Assembly: GCF_963678635.1 (NCBI RefSeq)
Contig: NC_087062.1
Coordinates: forward strand, 20,139,789-20,203,788
DNA from: Symsagittifera roscoffensis
Taxonomy: Eukaryota; Xenacoelomorpha; Acoela; Convolutidae
DNA: 64,000 nucleotides
Direction of reading: 5' to 3'
Shown here: one piece after another, positions 12,430-21,937 of the stretch
Layout of the letters: the number at the start of each line of letters is the position of its first letter
How positions within the stretch are numbered: the stretch's first letter is position 1
Notes under the pieces: generated by a model
Told to the model about the DNA's origin: nothing
Database searches by the model: none
Seen by the model: only the letters and a program-made list of their open reading frames with translations
Translations under genes and position numbers: made by a program

Positions 12430-14676
12430 CCCCAGGATTTATTAGTAACACAGTACGATTGTGAAGAAAACGAACAAAAAACACTACACAAATATGCAAT
12501 AAATCAAGTATCACAATGCGAAACAGAACCACAAGCTATAGAAACTACAAATGTAATAGCAACACTGTATTCAAAAGCCCGAGCAACAACAGTCACAGGA
12601 TATAAGTTTACAGCAACATTTTCCGAAAAGAAAGTACATAGTTCACAAGTTTTAAACGGAAATAAAAACCGACTTGATCACGAATCATTCTATCAAAGTA
12701 ATATAGAACGACTTCTACATTTAAATCCCGATGATTGTAAAAACGAACTACTCAGACTAAACATCACTAGAAATAAAAACACAGACAGGAAACTAGTAAA
12801 TTTCCAAGTCTTTGCCGATAAAACTTGGACTAGACGAAAAGCTAGACGAAAAATACCCATACAACGACGCATACGGAAGAATAACTTATGACATACACGA
12901 TAAACACTGGATACCACACATTGGAATAAATGATCCCTCAAACTGCGAAGCAGACACAAAAAACAAAGGATATCAAGAAATTATGTTTTTCGATTGGAAA
13001 ATACAACTCGAAAAAGTACAACTCACACGAGATTTATCAGATAACACAATGATCTATCAAGGAATTAGATTACCTTGCAAAAATGATCAAGGTTATTGTG
13101 ACCCTACAACACGGACACAAGCAACAATTGTTTGGTTTCCCGAAGATACATGCACAACATTTCAAGTAGCATAAATACACGCTCGAATGATAAAATTTCA
13201 TGAAAAATATTTTATAGAATCAATTCCATACGAACAAGTAAATCCATCCCGAAAACAAAGTAATGATTTTAGAAATATTCATGAAAAAGAAAATAAATTA
13301 ACACGTTTCCAAATATATCAAGAAACAGAAATTGCATTCAAATACAGAAACCCACTTTATAAAACACAATATTCTGAAATACTTGTCGAATACGAAAAAG
13401 GTTTCGACATGACCACTGGAAAAATAAAATTTGACCCTTATGCTACAAGTCATCTTCTAAATCAAGGAACATCATACATACCAGTTAACTTTCAAAAAAG
13501 CACAGGTCAACCTGGTGGAAAATTAAAGCCACATGACAGTAAAAGTACACGTTTACAAGAACTATCACTAATGAATAACACCTACTTCGGTAATATCCAT
13601 TATGATATTCACTTAGATATGAAGTTAGACTACACGATTAGTCGAATTTTTCAAGAAATGTCACTCTCCGAATTAGAAACACTTCACCAATTATGCGAAT
13701 TGGAAAGGACACAAATCCTACAATCACTCGCACTAGCAGTATTAAAAATACCCTACGTAGAATACTTATTGTCAGGAAATAGATCAAATTTTCTAGACTA
13801 CGAAGGAAATATTTTATGGTTTTATACTTGTACCAAAAAAGTATCACCACTATATGTTTTTGAAGATAAACGTTGTTTTAAAAGAATCCCTATATTCTAT
13901 AAAATTAAAGTACATTTTGTCGACACACTTTCAAGACGAACACATTTCTGGGATACCGCAGTCCCATGTGGATCAAAAAATAGCCACAAGGTAGTACAAT
14001 TGAATCCTGATGAAGATAAATACTATCTCCTTACTCCATACCCTACGTTAATGCAATCACTCAAAAATTTTCACAAGAAAGCATTAGAGCTATTGCTCGT
14101 AATCCAAATATTGATTTACAATCAATTGGAAGATATTCTAAATCAGATATCCAACATCACATTAGAAGACAACAATTTCACGATTTATTAACACAAATGG
14201 ACACTATACAAAGACAGTCAATTGACCAAAATTTAAGAAAACTTGCCGAAACCGCAGGATTTGCAGATATTTATACATAAGATTATAGCGGATATTTTAA
14301 AGACATTAAAGACTATATATATTTAAACGGTGAAAAATACAGGCCACAGGATATTTCACCTATAAATATTTTCAGTTTTTTCACCCTAAAAAAATGAAAT
14401 TCTAGCTTTTCTAGGATGGCCCTATTACATCTTAAAAAAATCTTATACGCAATGTTTAACTTTATAGGATTTCTCTTCTCACTTTTAAAAGGAATCTATA
14501 ACACATGCGCTACACACACACAAGTAAACAGACAAGCAGGTGTAGCACGCATACTATTTGCAGGATTTTGTGGAATTTTTTCATCATCAATAAACAAAAT
14601 ACTTCTAGACGCACAAATAAAAGAATATAACACGAAAATATCCACAAGACAACACTTAGGACGAAGAACATTATAA
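12428..14676 (+). pseudogene. envelope glycoprotein, class III-like, broken
   Basis: Open pieces: 12430 to about 12850, 12812-13174, 13187 to about 14060, then 14053-14280 and on to 14676 in another frame, with stops at 13172, 14278 and about 14395. The order is ectodomain with paired Cys (CKNDQGYC near 13075, then Cys in a Trp-containing strand), a helical part from about 13640, a Gly-Asn-Arg-Ser segment near 13775 followed by Cys-bearing strands to about 13970, a heptad-like helix near 14100-14250, and hydrophobic membrane segments near 14416-14500 and 14550-14610. From memory of the families, this resembles the glycoproteins shared by jingchuviruses and some gypsy or BEL elements, which are grouped with herpesvirus gB-type class III fusogens. 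That assignment is inference. Such a protein would mediate membrane fusion. Confidence 0.7.
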
Positions 14677-14900
14677 TATAGAGATAACACCTACCGCACC
14701 ACAGTTGCCACCCCTACCACAAAACCATCCATTATCATTAGTCCCACGCATTTTCCGAAACCTAGCAATCACAAATAATCCAAATTCTAGACCAAATATA
14801 CCACAAAGTCCCATCCAACATTTAATGACACATCATTCACAAAATGATAATACATACGAACAAATTATAGAACAACCCCACACCACCACTTTTCAGTCTC

Positions 14901-14922
14901 AAAATAATCATTTTTTTTAGCC
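14901..14922 (+). promoter_or_regulatory. strong splice acceptor before the 609-codon frame
   Basis: A run of eight T ends in AG at 14919-14920. An exon starting at 14921 reads into the long frame in phase. An ATG at 14927 is in a different frame and stops after about 23 codons. Confidence 0.5.
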
Positions 14923-16737
14923 CACGATGAGCGACAACTTGGATCATTACATCGCTCAAATTCCCACCCAGCCAACCTCCAAACTCAAATCCCAATAATC
15001 CCACTTTTTGCTTTCCCACCACCCAATGTTCCGATTATTAATATATCATCGAGCACGAAATCGGATACTAACTCAGATATTTCAGTTCTATACTCTACCT
15101 CACAACTTAATAACCCTAATAAAGAAACCCCTGACGAATTTGCAGACTCCGAACTATCTCCATCAAATAATATTCAGACCAAATCCTCAGTTTTTTCAAA
15201 ACCCTCTTTTCAACCAATCCCATCAAGTAATTCACTCCCATCCGTTTCCACTCCTTCTCATGCTTCGCAAGTGACCCCAACCTACTCTTTACTTCACTCC
15301 GACAGATCATATAATAATTCTCCAGATATCCCCCAAATTTCCCAGGAACTCGATAATTTTTTTACCTTACAACAACAGTTATTACACCCTAACACCCTCA
15401 CAATACATCAACTGTCATCCACAACAGAATCCTCAAACCCACCTACTCCTACACCCTCCTCAGCTTACACTGCATCATTCACACAATCATCCACATCCAC
15501 CGAAACACCTAGTAGCACTAACCGAGCTTATCGCACTTTTAAACGAAAATTCCCGAATCACCCATTCCCGACCAAACCCGGAACAACCTGCGAATATATT
15601 AATCACCCGCAACACACCAACACGAAAATTTTTGTAGCAATCACCTTACCCGCATTTCCACAATATACATTAAACACACCTAACGATACTAATGACACAC
15701 GTAGTTTTGTAGATGATTATGTTTTAATGCCAACACTTCATTGGACAGCTTGTTATCATTTTACTAACCCCCTTTGCCTAGCACTAACTAATACTCATGA
15801 CGACATAGAAAAGAACAAAGACATGTTATATAGACTCACAACAACACTAACACCTAGACAATTTACTTACGTAGGATATAAAAAATTACTAAAAACATTC
15901 ACTGCACCCCGAGCTAACGAATTCACAATAGAATATTACGACCATAATATCATCCGAACTAATCAAGACCAATTTTTAGATGAAGACCGCTTCGCTAACC
16001 CACAACTAACAGAAAAATTTTTCATCAAAACGTCATACGTATTCACACTTAATATTTTTGATAGAAAGTATGATCACATCATTTCCGAATCACCAACTGA
16101 TATTCAAGCTTACGAAAGTTTCCATGACAAATTTCAGTTATTTGCACTAACTTTTCACTTTCTTTCACCACATGAACACGATTTGCACTGTTCCCACAAT
16201 ATTATGTTACGCACTAAACAAACCCATACATATACATACTATCGTTTCATGCAAAATCATTTTGATTTGCATACCCCATCAAGACAACCACACCATCGTT
16301 TTCAGTTTCTTAACTCAGAATACACATCACCATTTTTCCCTAATTTTAGGTATTGCATCAAAGATACTAACCTCCACGGCATCCTTCGCAACTATGAACC
16401 AGTAACCCAAATGTATATATTTTGCCCCATCACGAAGACCTTTAATGCCGAAGAATCCAGACCCTTCCTTATCCCGCATGAATTTATCCAGCCTATAGAA
16501 ATACCAATTTTAGAATTCATTCACAATACTAAATATAATCATAAAATATATAACCTCATTCATAACACACCTTACGAGTTTGCAGTAGGCACCGAAGAAC
16601 TAAAAACCATTAAAGCACTTCAATTGCTTTGGCCACTGCTCCAAACTAAAAACATCATTCGCATACTAGCCAAATTACTAACAACATCAGATATGATACA
16701 CGACATCTTCCCCCACGGCTTTTTCCCAGACGATTAA
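14908..16737 (+). CDS. intact 609-codon accessory frame of unknown function
   Basis: Open from just after a TAA at 14905 to the TAA at 16735-16737, with no internal stop although gag, pol and env of the same element are broken. The first Met comes only near 15727. The first ~210 residues are disordered and rich in Ser, Pro, Asn and Thr. The remaining ~400 look globular, with many Phe, Tyr and His, a few Cys, and no obvious membrane segment. I recognise no domain; there are no RT, integrase, protease or RNase H motifs. A T-run acceptor (14920) precedes it and CAG/GTAAGT (16738-16746) follows the stop, so it looks like a spliced subgenomic exon whose AUG comes from an upstream exon. It could be a matrix-like, regulatory or host-derived accessory protein. 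Confidence 0.6.
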   Translation, partial: SFFLAHDERQLGSLHRSNSHPANLQTQIPIIPLFAFPPPNVPIINISSSTKSDTNSDISVLYSTSQLNNPNKETPDEFADSELSPSNNIQTKSSVFSKPSFQPIPSSNSLPSVSTPSHASQVTPTYSLLHSDRSYNNSPDIPQISQELDNFFTLQQQLLHPNTLTIHQLSSTTESSNPPTPTPSSAYTASFTQSSTSTETPSSTNRAYRTFKRKFPNHPFPTKPGTTCEYINHPQHTNTKIFVAITLPAFPQYTLNTPNDTNDTRSFVDDYVLMPTLHWTACYHFTNPLCLALTNTHDDIEKNKDMLYRLTTTLTPRQFTYVGYKKLLKTFTAPRANEFTIEYYDHNIIRTNQDQFLDEDRFANPQLTEKFFIKTSYVFTLNIFDRKYDHIISESPTDIQAYESFHDKFQLFALTFHFLSPHEHDLHCSHNIMLRTKQTHTYTYYRFMQNHFDLHTPSRQPHHRFQFLNSEYTSPFFPNFRYCIKDTNLHGILRNYEPVTQMYIFCPITKTFNAEESRPFLIPHEFIQPIEIPILEFIHNTKYNHKIYNLIHNTPYEFAVGTEELKTIKALQLLWPLLQTKNIIRILAKLLTTSDMIHDIFPHGFFPDD

Positions 16738-16824
16738 CAGGTAAGTATAATTTTAAATACTCTTCACTAATAAATTTAAATTAGTACTAAACATTTTTTT
16801 ATTAATGTTTCATTTATATTTCTA
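16738..16824 (+). other. candidate 84-base intron after the accessory frame
   Basis: The stop codon is followed at once by CAG/GTAAGTATA, a near-perfect 5' splice site (intron from 16741). A T-rich TTATATTTCTAG ends at 16824. Together they define a short 3' untranslated intron. Confidence 0.5.
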
Positions 16825-18443
16825 GTCTTCACACCACGATTACCTACAAAACAGAAAACAAAAATAAAAATACAAACTTGTTAAATTCTCTTAAAATTCA
16901 TTTATTTCTTGCACTAAATAATGTAATAAAAATTATACCAAATGTAGTAAATTAATCTATAAATTATTTCCCCATGAAGCAGTAAAATTAATTACGATGA
17001 AAATTTATAATTTTAAATTTCCCCCAAACGCAGTAAAATTCAAATTCTATGCAATAAATTGATAAAATGAGAAAGCAGTACTAATCTTTTGATATTTTCA
17101 TTCAATCGCACAAGAATTCTATCCAAACTCGCACAGCTCGCCCACGAAGAATAGATTAAATAATGATTTTAAGTTTCAAGTTTTCACACTCAACAACTCT
17201 AACACACGATAACAAGTTCTAAACTTTCCTTTAACCCGGTTGGAAACGAATTATATTCTAAACCAAACTAACCAACGCAGCTTACTAAACACCACAAATC
17301 ATAAAATAACAGCATGACTAAGAAAAGAAAACCAACGGTACCCAAACCGGATTCACGCAGTTTAAAACTGGATAATTTGTTCTTTTGAAGACTATTATAA
17401 AGTCTAAAAAGGAAATCATAAAACACAAAAAAGTCGCAAGACAAACCCATACCAAAAACAATTTGATTTTTGAAAAAAGGACACGACCAAACTAACATAA
17501 GAAAGACCAACATAAACCCAACATAAAACGTTATCACATAACAGGACCTCTCAAAGAAACAGCACGAAATCATACTCCCACTCCAGGCCTACCTCACCAG
17601 AGAGGACGTCCTGTGCATGCTCTATAGCCGGCCTAACCCACCGTGCTACATCCACGCTTTGTGGCCACACTTCTATTTTTAATATGAGGTACTCAAGAGT
17701 GAGTAACTCTTCAAAATAACCAAACTAAAACAAAACGCTTTTGTGAAAACGATTAACTAAAATCATGATTAAAAAATTGGATTAACAAAATTTTATAAAA
17801 TGTTAATCATACTTTGCAGTATATAGATCAATACACAACAACAAAGACGAACATCCAAAGACTAGATAACCCCATCACACTCGAACAAAAGAATGGCTAA
17901 GCAAAACCGACATGCCGTCCACAATCACAACTCAAAGGATTTAGATTACGACTTGACTTCGCAGAAAAGGACTTCATTGAACTAGACCAATGACCACCTC
18001 GATATTCAAGTATACGTACAGATCCGAGTTACAAGGCATCCCTTCCACGCACAATCTCCACGCCATTCCCAGACGAGGTTGAACACAAAACAAGTTCTCT
18101 ACATAATACAGAAAAACCCGTCATAGCAAATCATTTGGAAATCAGATTGATTTCATTGGGGATCACAGTCGTTGTCAAAAGAAGACACAACGATTTTATG
18201 TCCCTAATTCCAGCGTCCTGGAACTTCTTCTCCAAGAGGAACCGGACAAGAATATGATGTTCTCCAAATACCAACGTTCAACATCCATCCTTCAAATTGC
18301 AGAAAGATAATTCTAAAAAACTCTGTAAAACCCGGATGGGTGGAACCTGATCTAAACTACATTTTATAATTGGGTAAATTGGATATAATTTCAGCCTACC
18401 GTTGGTTTTCTTTTCTTAGTCATGCTGTTATTTTAATTTCACT
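16825..18443 (+). other. 3' noncoding part of the retroelement
   Basis: About 1.6 kb without a supportable reading frame on either strand. GCAGTAAAATT-like words recur near 16979 and 17031. The last bases before the 3' LTR are T-rich, with no purine tract. Confidence 0.5.
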
Positions 18444-18724
18444 TGTAATTTCAGCACCAGAGAGATTTGAATTTAACTTAGAGATTAGTTGCCTCTCCAA
18501 GAGAACTTTAGCTGCCGCAATAAACCAGTATACTCTAGATCTATTGAGCCTAGCAGAGACTAGTTAAACACCCTGAGACTAGTAGGTATAAGAGTTAGAT
18601 TAGGATCAGTATTAGACTAAGAAGTTGCACGAATCTATCCGGCCGAAAATAAGATAGCGTGACGAGCAGACGGTGTACCCTATCCGAAATTAATCTATGA
18701 GCTACCCACTTCGGTTAAAACTCA
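18444..18724 (+). repeat. 3' LTR
   Basis: Same length as 85-365, with TG...CA ends. AATAAA at 18519-18524 could be the polyadenylation signal. The copies differ at about nine sites, four of which fall in one ten-base patch (18509-18516 region). Confidence 0.85.
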
Positions 18725-20701
18725 ATACTTTCGCACAGCTAATTGATAGTGAAAGGCTAGGCTTCCGCGGATTATATCTAGTTTTGACAAGAAAGTAAAT
18801 TTATCAAAACCTGATGACAAATATAGCCAACAGGCAGTTGGAAAAAAGCAATGAATTAAAGGAAATAAAAAAAATGTTCAAACATTTTGAACACTTTTCA
18901 AATGTCAAAATTCGGAGAAAAAAATAAGTTAAAGCTCTTTCAATTTCTTGCAGCTTTAATCAAAAATGAGAACTGGATGAATAAGATTTCCGCTAGAAAA
19001 TTTACAGAAAAGCGAAGCAGAGCTTCGCAGCACTTGCGATATACCGAAGGTGTAGCACTGCAAGATAGCGGATGGAAACGAATAAAAGAACAAACTCTAA
19101 TAAAAGAAACTCTGGAAAAAAAGGTAAATTCGATTTTAGAAAAACAGTAGAGAAAAACAGCTAAAACCATTAATAAATTTCCAGTACTTACCGAGCAGCC
19201 AGTAAGCCGACAAAAAACGCGGATTTGAAAATCCGAAACAAAAGTTGGTCATCATTCTTTATTTTTTTCCGCCACAACTGACCTGAATTATTCAAATCAA
19301 CAAAAGGCATTTCTTGCTCTCCAAATAGTATAAAACAAATTAAGCCAAAACATAAGCTGTAACCGTTTAAGCGGAAAAACATTTTGGGTGAAAAAAAATA
19401 TATACGAATCTGGGTTAGTAAACTTACAAATACACAATATGAAGAGCACTCGCAAGCACAATAAAAATTGTGCTTAGTGCACTAAAATCCGCAATCAAAC
19501 AAACAGAACAAGCTGACATGCGAGTTCGGAAACTCATTGTTGCTGTAGAAAAAATTCAATTTCATGAATACTAAAAAAATCAAGTTGCGGTCGGGAATCC
19601 AACTCCAGAATTTAAGGTGCAAAGGCAGCCGCGTTACCTTTAGACCAAGTGGGAACGAGCCTGGTTTGTAATGATCAATGATAAAGCCAGTTCAATTTCC
19701 GATATAGCAAAAACATTCCATTACAAAGTAGTGAATAGGTGAGGAGTCAAATTTTTCTTGGAAGAAATCGATACTCAAGTTCATTTGAAAAACTTCAAAC
19801 TTTCGTATCCTATATTTTATATAGACAGCCAGAGAAAACATTGGGAATTTTTTAATGAGGGGCATCTAAGCCGACAAAAATTGGGCCGACTCCCTTTAAG
19901 AGGAAAACAAAATTATAGTCATACAAAAATTGATCTATAATGTTCGGAAACGGATATAACATCAGTCGATACCGTTAAATAAAAAAATGTTCGAAATCAG
20001 AATTTATTAATTTAGAAATTACAGAACAAACTTCAGTTATAATGAAAACTCTTAACATCGGAAAAACCAATGTTTTGAAGAAGAAACTAAAAAAAACTCA
20101 TATAGAAATAAATGCATATAGAAAAAAAAACGGAAATTGAATCGACAAAAATTAAGACAAAAACTAATACGAATTTTTCTATACGCTATTTGAAAAAAAT
20201 CAAAAACTAATCATGACTAGGTAATAATATTTGAAATTTCACGAAATTGGCCTTGACAGTGCGCGAAAATAACTGCACGTATTTTAAATTTCTAACAAGA
20301 TTTGCAAAAAGTGTTTACAGAAAAAAAAACTTAGTTCCCGATTACGATTAATTGAGATCAACTTCCGAAACTAAAATTATTTTACATTTCTTAGCGTTAT
20401 TTGCACTTTCATAATGGGAGAGCGCAATTTGTCTAGTTTTTAGCAAATGAATTTGACTTGAGCTTAAAAAACCAAATTTCAAACAGCGAAAAATTAAAAA
20501 TGAGCTTGAATAAATTCCTGTAAAAGAAAACCAAAATTATCACTACTTTTACTGACACTTGAGAACATTATACATGGCGTTATTTTGTGGTAACTAATTT
20601 TCAGAAGGACAAATGGTCAAATTTTATATCAATCCTAATGTTTTCAATTTGCCATTTGAACTCAATCCGCACTATTAATCTTTTAGTCATTTCTTGCTTT
20701 T
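18725..20701. other. intergenic repeat-rich DNA
   Basis: No gene is supported. It holds a partial copy of the dispersed inverted-repeat element (near 18818), a GCGAAGC...GCTTCGC hairpin near 19012, and a tRNA-like segment near 19595. A stretch at 20325-20500 resembles 35690-35870. Confidence 0.45.
19595..19672 (-). repeat. tRNA-like segment, probable SINE head
   Basis: Read on the - strand it has a box-A-like TTGGTCTAAAGGTAACGC and, about 35 bases on, a box-B-like GAGTTGGATTCCC. The acceptor stem does not pair, so this is not a functional tRNA gene but fits a tRNA-derived SINE or pseudogene. Confidence 0.4.
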
Positions 20702-21095
20702 GATTTCCAGCGGAGGAGGAGCAATAAGCAGAATGGTCTAAGAGCAGAATAAGTCCAATAGCAGAAAAACAGTAAAATATCAACTTTTACTGATTAATAC
20801 GGGCAAGTTGATAAAACAATTATCAGAATCGTCTATAATACCAAGAGAATGAATGATTTACTCATGAATTGAATAATTTCCTCAACTTTTTTTTCATTGA
20901 TTTTTTTTTTACAATCTTGATTAAATTAGTCAAATTATGCTTAAAATATTAGTTTCTTTGTTAGTATTGACTATTATTTTAGTTCATTTACCGATCAGCT
21001 CATAAAAGTTGATATTTTTTATACTTTTCTGCTCTTGGACCCATTCTGCTCTTTGACCATTTTGCTTATTGATTTGACTGGCCACGATTTCCAGC
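20702..21095. mobile_element. non-autonomous inverted-repeat element with 10-bp direct repeats
   Basis: GATTTCCAGC occurs at 20702-20711 and again at 21086-21095. Between them, about 75 bases near the left end (containing CAATAAGCAGAATGG) recur inverted near the right end (CAATAAGCAAAATGG on the - strand). Long inverted repeats plus a 9-10-bp target duplication are typical of Mutator-like elements. There is no coding capacity. The outermost bases match poorly, so the class is tentative. Confidence 0.55.
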
Positions 21096-21937
21096 ATTAG
21101 CTAACAGGCGCCGTTTGAAGCCTTCTCAGTCTGAAGACAAGAGAGAGAAATGAATTGTCTATTGAATAATGCAACAACAAAGCGCGCTGGCTAACGGGTG
21201 AATGTCCCCTCCTGTTTTCAGACCGGCGTGAACAAATTTGAGTCATTCACTTTAGGAGAAAGGTTGTTCACGTTTTTCGTTAACTTGCTGTACAAGAATT
21301 GTTGCCATATTTGGTACTATAGAGGTCTAATTCGAGCTGTTTTTTTTTAAAAAAAAGTGGTCTGATTTTATAATCTATTTTAATAATCATTAAATAATCT
21401 GCATCTCCGTAACTCTGTTAAACTTGATTATTTTGATAGTCTTTCATAAGTAATTGCAATGAATAAAATGAGTTGCAATTTAATTGGTAAACCACACCAT
21501 AGATTTAAACGTCAATTTTGAGAGTAAAAACATATTTAATCAATTACATTGAAACATAATCATCAGCTGTCAGTTTTCCGTTAAATTCACCACAAAATAC
21601 GTAATCCATTTAATAACAGACAACACTCAGAATTATTCCCTGACCCTCCCACATAGATTCTACAGACAGGAAACAAAGCTGAATTAGCTTTACGTTCACA
21701 GAAAATTACACGTGAATCCCGTTTATGTAACTGCGCAAGCAGAAATATTAGCGAGGGAAATGAAGATAGAATAAAGATAGTACGTGGATTATACACGAGC
21801 AGACAAACAGCAAGCTTCCCTCCGTAAAATTTACCTTTTTCAGTCCTTATACGCGCGGTGCAGTTGGTGGTATAGTCTAGTGAATATAATACACGCAAAA
21901 GGAATACGAATATCATCTTTCAAAACCGCACGTCAAA

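Larger units (their letters stand above)
85..18724 (+). mobile_element. giant envelope-bearing Ty3/gypsy-type LTR retroelement, degraded
   Basis: Two direct 281-bp repeats (85-365 and 18444-18724) bound 18.6 kb whose order is leader, gag, protease, RT-RNase H, integrase, extra frame, envelope, extra frame, 3' noncoding. RT before integrase identifies Ty3/gypsy or a relative, not Ty1/copia. By eye the LTRs differ at about nine positions, and gag, pol and env have stops and frameshifts, so this copy is old and not autonomous. The 5-bp flanks (80-84 TTACT, 18725-18729 ATACT) match at four positions and may be a decayed target duplication. The + strand is visibly A- and C-rich and G-poor throughout. 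Ty3/gypsy elements are usually 5-10 kb, so the size is unusual. I recognise no primer-binding site after 365 and no polypurine tract before 18444. Confidence 0.9.

Noticed and set aside
17268-17573. 101-codon hydrophobic frame on the - strand
   Set aside because: It is antisense to the A-rich 3' noncoding part of the retroelement, with no start context or homology.
19595-19672. Functional tRNA gene
   Set aside because: Box-like motifs are present but the acceptor stem does not pair; a SINE or pseudogene is more likely.
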